64,000 nt of DNA from Metarhizium brunneum (taxonomy: Eukaryota; Ascomycota; Sordariomycetes; Hypocreales; Clavicipitaceae): positions 1,984,001-2,048,000 of the forward strand of contig NC_089428.1 in the NCBI RefSeq assembly GCF_013426205.1. The letters run 5' to 3'. Under the pieces are notes generated by a model. That model did no database searches and was not told the origin of the DNA. It worked only from the letters and a program-made list of their open reading frames with translations. The position numbers and the translations under genes are program-made. Shown piece by piece: positions 30,479 through 40,508 of this stretch. Position 1 is the first letter of the stretch, and every line of letters begins with the position of its first letter.

Positions 30479-32325
30479 ATGACTGAGCCAACTCTCTCAC
30501 CCGATCCGCATGCCGCGCAAACCATCCTCGCTCAAGACCAGGCCCAAGAGAAGAAGACCGTCCATGCTCGCACAACAGAGGCGGAGACCGATCCATACAA
30601 TGTTGCATGGAATGGACATGGCGATGTGTCAAATCCCAAAAACTGGTCCGCACGGTCGCGATGGGTTCAGTTGACCATCCTTGGCTTGTTGAACTTTGTC
30701 ACGTAGGTCTTCGTCTCTTGATCTGACTCATTTGGAGACACGTGCAAGTTTCCAGTTTCCAGGCATTGGTTGCATACTTACCTTCGTATGTCACTGTATT
30801 GTAGATGCTTGTCCTCCTCTATGCTCGCACCAGCCCTCTCAAGTTTGGTGTCTGATCTCGACACTCACAACTCTGCGTTAACCTCGCTATCGCTGTCGAT
30901 ATATGTTGTAGGCTTTGCCTTGGGACCACTCATCACTGCACCACTATCAGAAATGTACGGAAGAATCATTGTGTACCATATTTCCAGCCTCTTATTCCTC
31001 GCCTTCACCTCCGCCTCCGCCGCGAGTAGTAATATTGGCATGTTTATCGCCTTCCGCTTTTTCTCTGGCTGCGTAGGAATTACACCTGCCGCTTTGCTTG
31101 GCGGGTCTATCGGTGATCTCATGCCACCCTCGAGTATGGGTAAAGCGACTGGAAGTATAGCTATAGGATCTTTGATCGCACCTGTGAGTGGAATCATAGA
31201 CGAGCAAAATACACAAGCTGACAAGTTCTGCAGCTTATCGCCCCCGTGATTGGAGGCTATTTGAGTGAGTACGCAGGATGGAGATGGGTCTTGTGGCTGA
31301 ACACCATTCTGGTTCGTATAGGAAGTTATGAAATGTCTGGTGCGTCATCGGGAAAGAAACGCTGACTTATTCAACCACTGTTAGTATGGAGCAATTGCTG
31401 TCCCATCACTGTTCATTCTTCGAGAAACTTACGCGCCGATTTTACTGTCGCGCAAGGCAAGACGTCTGCGTAGAGAGACGGGAGATTCGCGATACAGATA
31501 CTGCTTAGACTCCAACACAAGTCGGACACCAGCTTTCAAGGAAGCTTTAGTACGCCCACTACAGTTTCTAGTCACGTCCCCAATTGTCTTTATATTATCG
31601 TGGGAGGTAGCTATCGTATATGGAGTTCAATATCTCGTTTTCACCACCCTGGCACTGGTATTTGAGCAGCGATACCAATTTTCAGCGGGCTCAGCGGGTC
31701 TCACCTATCTCGGTGACGGAATCGGTGCGATTGCTGGTGAGTTTCTCAACCTTGTTCCGTTAAATGGCGAAACGGTTGTGAACATCTAGCTTAACCCACG
31801 TTTGCATGATATCGCTGACGGCAAATCTTGATGTGTCTTCTAGGAGTCTTCGCAACCGCCATGGCAATGGACAAAATAGCAAAGAAAAAAGCCAGCATAG
31901 ACACACAATCTGCCCCGGAGAAAGTGCTCTGGCTGCTTATCCCGGCCGGCATTCTTGTCCCGGCCGGGTTGTTCTGGTATGGGTGGTCGGTGGAAGCGAA
32001 AAGTTTCTGGCTTGTGCCACTGATCGGTCTTGGTGTGTTTGGTTTTGCCATTATGGCTGTTTTCATGCCTGTCCAAGTATATCTGATCCGTGCCTTTGAC
32101 CACCACTCAACATCCGCATTGGCGGCCAACAACTTGTTGCGCAGCATTCTTGGCGCTGTCCTACCGCTTGCTGGTTTGGACATGTATGCGACGCTGGGAT
32201 ATGGTTGGGGCAACAGCCTGTTGGCATTCGTCTCGCTGGCCACGATTCCTCTTACGATACTACTGGTATATCGGGGTGGCAACATGAGAGAGAAGGATCA
32301 TAATATACCCAAGATTCGTTCATAG
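30479..32325 (+). CDS. MFS drug:H+ antiporter, DHA1 type
   Basis: Five exons (30479-30702, 30805-31183, 31234-31311, 31385-31736, 31844-32325; introns 102, 50, 73 and 107 bp) sum to 1515 nt, 504 aa, in phase throughout. The N-terminus (TDPYNVAWNG...NPKNWS) is the typical cytosolic lead of fungal DHA1 pumps. Helix 2 and the following loop hold LSEMYGRIIVYH, the DRxGRR-equivalent. The second half has YLGDGIGAIAG, VPAGLFWYGW and the helix-11 block AANNLLRSILGAVLPLAG, also typical. The third donor (GTTCGT) is unusual. The in-frame TTG at 30473 was not used as start. It is likely an efflux pump of the plasma membrane. A role in exporting or resisting the NRPS product is inference. Confidence 0.88.
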
Positions 32326-32910
32326 GGCTGTTGAGGCCCAGAGAGGCTGGTTCGTTCTTCATTGCAAGAGGATGTGCGTGTTGATGCGATTACATCAAGA
32401 AAGAAAGCCAAAAAGACGGACATGCGATTCTGAATAAAGCTAGCCCACTCGAGTGAACATGTTGACAAATTAGGAACATTCATAAGAGGAAGTTTTTTCC
32501 AGCCGTAATATAATCAAGCTAGAGCTGATCATGTTGAATTAATCAGCTAGTTTCATACTAAAACTAAAGGCTAGGAAAATAACAAAAAACAAGTCAACAA
32601 ATGAAAGGGTATCTACATGCAAGCCGAAGCGCATACTTATAGATACCCTTGACAAAAAAAGCAATATAAAGAGTGTAGTGTAAGAAAGCAAACGTAGGTA
32701 ACATTTGAAGCCTCAATTCCCGCCCCCCCCCGCCTTGCATGGGCATTTCTCCTCCGCTATTTTCGTATCCGTATCCGGTTCGAAGAGTACGCGGATGAAA
32801 TGAGTTGTCCAGGAAGCACGTCGTCTTGATTTGTTTTCCGTACCCTATCGGATAGCCACACCTGGAAACTCTGCCATGCATATTGAAGGTAATAGCCAAA
32901 CGTGCAAAGC
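32326..32910. other. Intergenic, no gene seen
   Basis: This is the 3' flank between two convergent genes. It contains an inverted-repeat-like pair GGGTATCTA near 32607 and TAGATACCC near 32639, forming a possible hairpin of 9 bp arms, and a C-run near 32723. No coding frame is supported. Confidence 0.4.
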
Positions 32911-33354
32911 TCAAGTGGTCTTGGGTTGTTGGAGCAGTTGCACCACTTCATACGCCTCTCGTATGCTATAGTGAAGCTTGTCCTTATCCTCACACACCGC
33001 CGAGTTCTGACCCCAACAACGATCGCATGATTGCCGCGTAGATAAATCGCAGAAAGGACAAGGCTTCAATTCGAGACTCTCTATAAGTGACTTCTCGCAG
33101 CAACGACATGTGTGACAACTCGACATGTGGTCAAACAGTTCAGAAAAAGTGGACCTTTTCGAAGAACATATCGGACATGTGACCTCGTATTCTTGACGAG
33201 AAGTCTTCTTATAGTCGAAAACCTGGATACGAGAATCCAACCGGCCACGTCCTCGAGCAGACGTCTGGTTAGTCGCATCGTTCCTAGTAGTTGCTTTTGT
33301 ATTAGTGATGGCATGATGCATAGTGCGAAGCTCAAGGAACATACCCAGCTGCAT
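32911..33354 (-). CDS. Small Cys/His-rich putative zinc-binding protein (Z0)
   Basis: A single 147-aa frame. Residues 60-125 hold a dense metal-ligand pattern: CPICSSKRSTFSELFDHMSSCHTCRCCEKSL, then CPFCDLSTRQSCDRCWG and VCEDK. The order C-x2-C, F-x-L-x2-H-x3-C, C-x2-C, C-x2-C resembles paired zinc knuckles or C2H2-like fingers, and resembles the proteins at 35235-35750 and 36557-36973. No other domain, signal peptide or membrane segment is seen. I do not recognise a named family. Zinc binding is inferred from spacing only. The start at 33354 is the first Met; others at residues 5 and 12 are possible. Confidence 0.55.
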   Translation of the reverse strand: MQLGMFLELRTMHHAITNTKATTRNDATNQTSARGRGRLDSRIQVFDYKKTSRQEYEVTCPICSSKRSTFSELFDHMSSCHTCRCCEKSLIESLELKPCPFCDLSTRQSCDRCWGQNSAVCEDKDKLHYSIREAYEVVQLLQQPKTT

Positions 33355-34192
33355 TTTGTTGTTGCTCTGCCATTATGAGGGCCTTGATGGGTGGTATTGT
33401 AATTGTCTCTTGAGAGGATGGAGCTTTGGATGTTGCTGAGTAGAAAAGCCTAGGGACCCGCGAAAAGGGAGGGAGGGAGCACATGGCCCTTTAAATAGAG
33501 CATGAAACCTGGATTCACTACACTACGCAGGTGTCAAAGGCCTAGGTGCACAGGGTTTGTTTTTGCCAGTGCACTGCCTAGTCAAGACCATAAAGTTGGC
33601 ATGCTGTTTCAGTGAAGGAAGTGAGGCTTTGTCCTACCATGAATTCACTGCCCTACCTCACAAAGACACTAAAGAGCACACATGTTAAGTCTTAGATGTA
33701 CATGTTCTGCTCAAGACATGTAGTCGTAGTAGACTGGGTAGTTCAGTCGGTGTCAAGACCGCCCTTGATCTTCAACAGCCTTTGTGTTTCTGCAACACCT
33801 AGTTTCATCGTGCCGCCACAACCGCCGCACCTACCACTCTCAGAAAGCTGTGCGCGCTGCTTGACCAAGCTCTCCTTCACGGCTGTGGTCTGTGACCCGG
33901 GATGGCTGCTTTTATTCTTTGTCGATTCTTTGTCCGGTCGATGTGGCGTGATCAAGGTTGCGACAGTCATAGCTCCCTCTATGAAACGGCCTTTCTGCAA
34001 GTCGTGCTGCATTAAATTCTGCCCACTAGTCGAACATAAGACGCTGCTAATCGCACGTGCCAGTAGCGTAAACTGATCATGTGGCAGTAACAGGGAATCT
34101 TAGAACATAAAGATCTGTGACTGTCACACGGTCAAGACCTGAACAGAGGTATCAGACTGTAAAGGTTACACAACAACAACAACAAAGAAAGG
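33355..34192. other. Intergenic, no supported gene
   Basis: A 126-codon + frame (33696-34076) has no recognisable motif and is not called. A (CAA)n-type simple repeat (CAACAACAACAACAAAG) lies at about 34171-34188, just before the repeat copy at 34193. Confidence 0.4.
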
Positions 34193-34388
34193 TGTTACGA
34201 GAGCCCGGTGTCAGACCACGAGCGAGGGCTGCCTCGGGCATAAGCCCTTACTGACTTCTTGTATTTATAGGGGCCTCCCGCCCCTTAGGGCCTCGTAGAA
34301 ACCCAAGGACCTTTAATAACTTAAAGTTAATTATTATAGTTTAAATTAAGTCCTCTATTCCACGCCCAGTGATCCTGCCCTTGTCACA
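34193..34388 (+). repeat. Dispersed LTR-like repeat, copy A
   Basis: It starts TGTTACGAG, contains a TATA-like TGTATTTATAGG and the block AACCCAAGGACCTTT, and ends TTGTCACA. The same ordered blocks appear at 37912-38075, 38509-38687, 56904-57149 and 61832-61999. Interpreted as a short solo LTR. Confidence 0.55.
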
Positions 34389-35069
34389 GTGAGGACAGCA
34401 TTAACGCGGCAGGCAAGACTATCGCGAGAGCAGGAGGATGCGTGAATGTGGACAGAAATTAAAGTGATAGGAAACCTGTGTATTCGGTAGATGTTCAATT
34501 AACGCTCTAAGGTTGGCTTTGTAGGAGCGGCTACCAGTTCCATAATAGTCGATAGTTGGTGTTTTCCATTCACCCAATGACCCTTTGTCCAACGCTACGG
34601 CGAGCTTGCGACATTAGTACTATGAGGATATACAATGGCCCGTTTTGAACATAAGTGGGTAAAAGAATAGTTATATTTATTTTCTACAACCTCCGAGAGA
34701 AGTCTTTGAGTTAATTCAATCAGATCCTAGGGACCTCGCCCTTATACATCGTGTGACTTGCGTGGTCAGTTGCGGTTCCCTGGCCTTAACACGGCCAAGA
34801 TATACTGTGGCCAGATGTGTCGCATGATTATCTGGCTCATATTTTTTTATTTATTCTTTTATTCACGCAACTTAATTATATATACTGTGATAAATACAAG
34901 AAAGAAGACATAGCAAGCCTCTGTCATCAACCGAGGTTACGCATTTTATATGAAAGACGCAAGCGAAGCCTCTAGTTTCGTAATCGCCAAACTATTAGAC
35001 CGCCTTGTCCGGGAAATTATCAATTTAGCATGGCAGGAACCAATCTCTGAAAGCAAAGGCAAGCACCGT
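34389..35069. other. Intergenic, no gene seen
   Basis: Moderately AT-rich DNA with no credible frame. Its right end leads into the tandem duplication beginning near 35070. Confidence 0.45.
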
Positions 35070-36225
35070 GCTCGGTTCGAGCCGCTCAGTGTGCAAATTG
35101 TAATTATTTGTATTTAGATACCCTACTTAACCGTCTATTCCGAGTGAGGAAAACCCTTTAAATGGGAAAAAAAACCTCACCTCCTCTCCTAGATCCCCGC
35201 CTATCTCCCGACCCGCATAGTAGCATATTCGTCATTATTGCTGCATGTGGTTATTCTCTCCTACATCCAAGTGCCCCCCTGCCTTCATGATTTCGCTGAG
35301 GGGACGACCCCAGAAACAAATTGGTTCTCTTGTCTTTCCGAAATAGCTGATGTAGTGAGAGTCCGATGAGCATTCCTTTTCCCCGGTCCCGGGACACCGG
35401 GCACATCCTGGACGCGGCGGCGCCTTGTTTCCATTGTCGTCATAAGCGCACTCACAACGTTCCACAGGCTTTTTGCTCAAAGGAAATTTACACCATTCAC
35501 ATATGCATTTTCCCCTATGATCTTCTGCGCCTTCCATGGTTGCAAATTCAACTAGGCATCGACGGCACAAAAACATTTTGGATTCAGGATCGAATAAAAA
35601 TCGGGTGCATTTTATCTTGTGCCTGTCCCTCCTTCCTTTAAATTCGGATCCACATTGCTCGCAAGGTTTTCTAAACTCAGTGGTTAGTGCATGTCTCCGA
35701 TCTCTTTCTTCCCGAATTTCACGAGAGATAAGCACTTACTTCCTTCCCATGGTGATGATAACTCGAGGGTGTTCTTGCAGAGTGATGGCGATATTTGAAC
35801 TTTGTAGTGTATAGGCCGACCGCGTGGGGAATAACTGCTGCGATGAGAGTAGCTGCTGGTTGTTTTCGTGGATGAGGATGAGCAATGGATTGCTTCGGTA
35901 GCGGCAGCTGTCGGCCTTTATATAGTGAAGAAGATAGAGAGGCTGCTTCAATGAACCATTTGCTTTATTTCATACACTGCTGTATTGGTTATAAGTTTAA
36001 GCTGTTTGTGAATGATTCTTGGAACAATCACAGGCTGCGTCATGAACATCCGCATAATCGTTAACAGTAACTATTCCATAATGAATCTTTTAGTTTTTCT
36101 TTTTTTACAAGTCTGCGTGCTTTATTATTTTCCACTGAGCTTCTTTGGCAGCTTCATGGGTGTGCTACTGCGGAAGCTAAGGAGACAAAGTCACAGCTCC
36201 CCCTCCCACCCCGATTTCGAAAAGA
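35070..36225 (-). repeat. Tandem duplication, unit 1 (contains Z1)
   Basis: Similar to 36327-37450 over its whole length. Shared landmarks: GTTCGAGCC then GTGTGCAAAT; GAGTGAGGAAAACCC followed by a run of A; the coding part; GATGAGAGTAG(C/T)TGCTGG; GCTGCGTCA(T/G)(G/A)AAC; ATCGTTAACRG; and TGAGCTTCTTTGGCAGCTTCATG. The order is the same in both units. The copies have diverged most in the coding part, so the duplication is old or the proteins evolve fast. Confidence 0.8.
35235..35750 (-). CDS. Small Cys-rich putative zinc-binding protein (Z1)
   Basis: Two exons (35750-35740 and 35670-35235; intron 35671-35739, GTAAGT...ACTAAC...TTTAG) give 148 aa. The mini-exon encodes only MGRK. Residues 7-60 hold CEQCGSEFKGRRDRHKIKC, FLCRRCLVEF and HRGKCICEWC, then a second cluster CECAYDDNG, GCARCPGTG and C near 85-115. 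The C-x2-C pairs with H-x4-C spacing point to zinc binding. The tiny first exon followed by an intron at this place is repeated in the neighbour Z2. Function is not recognised. No signal or membrane segment is seen, so it is probably intracellular. Confidence 0.65.
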
Positions 36226-36326
36226 AGATAGGGCTCATTATGGAAGTGCTTCTTCCTGAATAGAGCTGCAAGTCGATTCACCTCCCTCCCAAATTAATAT
36301 CCTAACTGATTAAAAACCCAACCGCC

Positions 36327-37450
36327 GTCCTTAGTTCGAGCCACTTGGTGTGCAAATCGTAAACATTTGAATTCAAACACGCTACTTATTTGTCTAGTTA
36401 GAGTGAGGAAAACCCTTAGAATGGGGAAAAAAACCTGCTCTCCCAGATCCAACCATGTCTCCGGGCCGGGATCGTAGCGTTATCGCTACCGTTGCCGGCC
36501 ATCCTCCCACACATTCAGTGCACACATTGCACTCGATAGGTAGTAAGCCACCTAGCTTACTGCATTCCAGTTCGGTATTGAACCGATTTACCAATGATGA
36601 TATCCTCAGGCTTCAAGCCTTCTTTCCCTTCTTTCCCTTTCGCGGATATTATGTGATTTTCCGCTGAGCAGGGATTCGTCACCATGGGCCCGCCACACTC
36701 CGAACAACAGCAGCGATCTAAATGAAGAACTGCATTACCCAGATTGTCATACTGTCTTTTACATCGACGGCAGGTCCAACGGCGTGGGCACCAATAGTCG
36801 GATAAAAAAAACCGAGTGCAATTGCGCAAGTGGCTTGCCATGGACGCGACTGGAACGTTGTGTGAACAGAAATCGCATCGTTCCCTAAATCTAGAGGTTA
36901 GAGCACGTCCTAGATATCTTTATTTGCCTTAAGTTTTTCGGGGGATGAGCACCTACACTTCGGTTGAAGCCATTTCGGCGACAACTCGGCGGAGGTTTGC
37001 AAAATGCTGGTGATGTTTGAACTTTGCGGCGTATAGATTGACAGTGTAGGGAATATTTACTTGGATGAGAGTAGTTGCTGGCAGTTTGATGTCGATGATA
37101 ATGAAGGATTGGTAGTGTCGGTAGCTGCAACTGTCGGCATTTATGAAGGCGAGACGATGAACTGGGTTTTTTAGTCTACGCCTTGTCTTATTTTATAAGC
37201 TGTTATGTTTGTTGTAAGTTCTATTTGTTCTTGGATGGACCAGGTACGGCGCATATGTCTGGGAATGTTTGTCCGAACAGTTGTAAGCTGCGTCAGAAAC
37301 GTCCACATGATCGTTAACGGCGGCCATTGCACAGTAGTTCTTGCCTTTCTTCTTCTTTTATAAGTCTTCGTGCTTTATTGTTTTCTACTGAGCTTCTTTG
37401 GCAGCTTCATGCGTGCCACTCTCAGCTCCCCATCCCACCCCGATTCCCAG
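36327..37450 (-). repeat. Tandem duplication, unit 2 (contains Z2)
   Basis: Second unit of the head-to-tail duplication described at 35070-36225, offset by about 1.25 kb. Similarity is strongest in the 3' flank (GTGAGGAAAACCC...ATGGGGAAAAAAA) and in the promoter half. Confidence 0.8.
36557..36973 (-). CDS. Small Cys-rich putative zinc-binding protein (Z2), paralog of Z1
   Basis: Two exons (36973-36957 and 36884-36557; intron 36885-36956, GTAGGT...TTTAG) give 114 aa. The mini-exon encodes MASTEV. Visible motifs are CDFCSHNV, HLRNCTRF, CRRCKRQYDNLGNAVLHLDRC and CSECGG. The C-x2-C / H-x3-C pattern and the intron position match Z1, but overall identity is low and the protein is shorter, ending soon after the third cluster. 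No domain name can be given. It lies in unit 2 of the tandem duplication. Confidence 0.62.
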
Positions 37451-37911
37451 CGATTCGGTCTTGCTGTCCTCAATGGTTGGGTGTGAAAGGATGCGGTACA
37501 AATAGCCCCAGATGTCGAATGTTGCAATGTGTGGTGCGCCTTTCATTTTCATGTGCGGCACACTTTTATTGTGACACCCAGTCTTTGTCAAGATATCTGG
37601 TACACGGAGCCGGCGGCTCACCCAAGTACCGCAGCATAGGCGAAACGCTCCAGACTAGGTCTTTGTACTTCTTACTTGATCCGATTTAAAACGCCGACGA
37701 TTGTTAGCATTTAGAAGCCATGGAAGCCCCTGCGATGCATATCATATGTTAGGACCACCGCCTTTGCATCGACTACAATGAAGTCGGATTTGGTAAGCGA
37801 GACGTCGAGTGTTGCACGGTTAGGCCGTAACAAAGGCGTCGAGCCAACAGAGGTCACGTAAAGGAGGCATCAGGAGACCTGGATCGGGGCCCCATGCCAC
37901 ACGGTTACAGG
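37451..37911. other. Intergenic, no gene seen
   Basis: DNA between the tandem duplication and repeat copy B, without a supported frame or motif. Confidence 0.4.
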
Positions 37912-38075
37912 AGGGATACGAGCACGGGACCTCAAAGAACCGAAGACCCCCGCGACACCTTGTACTCCAAGAGCCTTTCAGTTAACGAGGCCTCGAGGAA
38001 AACCAAGGGCCTTAATACAAAATACTATTATTAGATGAATTGAGGTATTGCGCCAATCCTTTGCCCCTTGTCACA
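37912..38075 (+). repeat. Dispersed LTR-like repeat, copy B
   Basis: Starts GGTTACAGGAGGG, contains AAAACCAAGGGCCTTAATA and ends CCCCTTGTCACA. Same block order as copies A, C, D and E. The 5' end is uncertain. Confidence 0.5.
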
Positions 38076-38508
38076 AGAGGGCTCCGGGGCGATGTGCCCT
38101 TCTTGCGTTTTGAACAACCCCCCCATTGCCGAACGGACCACTCTGATAAACGCCTTGACGTGCTCTCCCCTGACACAACGGAGTTTGAATGCCACATTGT
38201 TTACGAATCCCATGTTCGAGAAAGCATCCATGCTGCGGTTGTTCTGTTTGCATTTTCCATGAAAGAAGTGGTTGAGATAAAGCCCCTTATTACAATGCCC
38301 AAGGCGTCAACCAGACTGCTCTCCATTGCCGCGACAAGGTTTCGGAAATTGCTCGGAGAGAAGCGGTGTGCCAGGGACACAGACCAGATCTATCGTGGAA
38401 AGGCCAGGTCATTCCGTTGGGTGGTTCTCTCTCAAGGTCCCAGCATTTAAATTGTTACACGGATGACACGTTGCCATGAAGACACGGGCCAAACCTTGAT
38501 CCCGACGA
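38076..38508. other. Stretch between repeat copies B and C, no gene called
   Basis: A 136-codon + frame starts inside copy B (38040) and runs to 38450, but has no recognisable motif. This stretch may be the remains of an element internal region between two LTR-like copies. Confidence 0.35.
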
Positions 38509-38687
38509 TAGTTACACAAGGGCTCGGATCACGAGACCTAGGGTAAAGTCCCTTACCACTTCTTGATATAAATAACGGTCTTTTGCTCTTAGGGCTTTAA
38601 GGAAAACTAAGGACCTTTGATATCAAAGCAAAGTATTAGATGCATACGACTGTTGTTCTAAGCCCCTAAATATTAGGCCTTGTTACA
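38509..38687 (+). repeat. Dispersed LTR-like repeat, copy C
   Basis: Starts TAGTTACACAAGGGCTCGG, contains TGATATAAATAACGG (TATA-like) and AAAACTAAGGACCTTTGATA, and ends CCTTGTTACA. Together with copy B it brackets about 430 bp. Confidence 0.5.
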
Positions 38688-38869
38688 TAGATGCACACAC
38701 GGCTGTTTATTATGTCGAAACATTTTGTGGACTGAGACTTTACTGGCTATTATAGAGAAGATTGTTCGCTGTGACAAAATGGAACGGCTTGTGTTGAAGG
38801 GCGTAGGACAATATCGCATCCGGCTAATAATTCGCTTCAATATTAAAGGTCTGGTCCTTCCTTGGTTCT

Positions 38870-39295
38870 TGTTGGAATGGTTGCAGCACCAGAAGTGATG
38901 TATGTATTTGATTGGTTGCAGCCACCGGAGTGGGGCCCCAAAAGGGATGGCGAGCCGGCTGAGGTAAGCCGGCTCAACACCATAAAATGGAGCCCACAAA
39001 GCCAAACGTAGATTTGAATGTCATCAAGTTGTTTGTGCATACACTTGAACCCGATGTCTCGATCGTTTATGCATGCACGTTTTTTTATATCAAACAGCGG
39101 TGAGTAATTGAGCCTGCGCGTCTGAGGCTTCCACTAGGTCTCGAGCCCTCATGTATGTTATAATGGATATTTGACAGCAAATATCAATTGTATTGCTTGT
39201 GCTTGTGAGAACTAGCTACGATGCTAACAAGCCGGGAGTGTGTGATGCTGTGGGCATCGCGTGAGTCTGAACTCATCACGTGACCACCCTCAACA
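38870..39295 (+). repeat. Solo-LTR-like relic, copy 2 (copia-type ends)
   Basis: Starts TGTTGGAATGG and ends CAACA, a 5-bp terminal inverted repeat. It contains TTGATTGGTTGCAG and GAGTGGGGCCCC, shared in order with 13677-13890. No flanking direct duplication is evident. Confidence 0.5.
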
Positions 39296-40508
39296 GTGTA
39301 GCCGTTGTCGGGTTCAAGGCTCGGCCCGTGCCTTTATGACAACGTGACTTCCGTGTAACATTACCAGAGCCGATACCTGGAAGGGCAGAAAGCTTGTTTT
39401 ATTCAGAAAATATCGAGATTTGGTCAGCAGACAAGATCTTTCAAGGATGGAGTATGGACGTGGTCGATGCTCCATCGAGTAAACATCCTTGACAGAGGTA
39501 ACCTAAAGACGATAATGTGCAAGCACTGGTAACGCCTTGGTATGAGAGCAACACAATTGGAATATCTTTACGGGGTAGGGCGAATTCAAACTGTCCCGCT
39601 TTAGAATTAGCCGAACAACTGGCTGGCTTTTGCAGTATAATTATGTTGGATTTAACAGTGATGGTAACCACGAAATTGCATAGTGGAAAATATGATAATC
39701 TTGACGATTGGAGGTCCTCGAAAAGCCTGCAAGTTTGACTAGACGACTGACTATTTGATTCCCAGTCGACCCCCTGAAGACCCGGATCGTAGCCTTTAAT
39801 TCAAGCCCTGGGAAGAAAGCAGCTATCGTAGTGTCAGAAGCCACATGGAAAGATAGACAAGACATGCATACTTATTAGCTGGGTATAGGAGCTATTCCGC
39901 CAAGGGCCGCTATTACTGGACGACCTTTTTGCTTATGGCCTCGTGGTCTAACCTGATAACCACTCTGACATGTCAGCAGCCTCGACGGAACATTTTTAAC
40001 CCAACAATCTGGACACCCAGACCCAGTATACTGCATCCCATGTAATAAACCGAACATGCCATAATTGGACAGAAATTATACCCTCTTGAGTTTCGTTGAC
40101 AGTGTGGCTCCAGTTAATGGAATGACGCAACATGTTGTACACCAACCTGCTTGCTGAATAGCTAGCTGGATTTCAGTGTCAAGTCAACTATTAGTGGATT
40201 TCACTTTCTTTACTCTAATATTATTTAAACATTTTAGACTAGTCAGTTATATACTAGGGCGATAGCTAGTGTTGCGGTTAAACATCATCCCGGAATGCCA
40301 GTAGATCTGGCGCTGAACTAGACTGAATACTTGGATACATTCAAGCTGGAATTTCGAATTACACCTCCAGAGCAGACATAGGAACCTCTATCTCAAATAC
40401 GTTAAGATTACGCATCCTGAAATGGAATCAGGCCTGTCATGAGTTGGTCCCACGTAGCCTGACTTTTCCTGTCATAATGTCCTCTATCCAAACAATATAA
40501 ATTCAGGT
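39296..40508. other. Intergenic, no gene seen
   Basis: 1.2 kb without a credible coding frame on either strand. It is the 3' flank of the transporter gene at 40509-42402. No repeats or other structure were recognised. Confidence 0.5.

Noticed and set aside
32607..32648. GGGTATCTA/TAGATACCC hairpin as a terminator
   Set aside because: Intrinsic hairpin terminators are not used for fungal mRNA genes; recorded only as a structure.
33696..34076. 126-codon + ORF
   Set aside because: No motif, no homology recognised, next to repeats.
37327..37689. 120-codon + ORF at the end of the tandem duplication
   Set aside because: Starts in the duplicated promoter segment; the matching frame is not conserved in the other unit.
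38040..38450. 136-codon + ORF beginning inside repeat copy B
   Set aside because: Start lies in a repeat and no domain is seen; perhaps element internal DNA.
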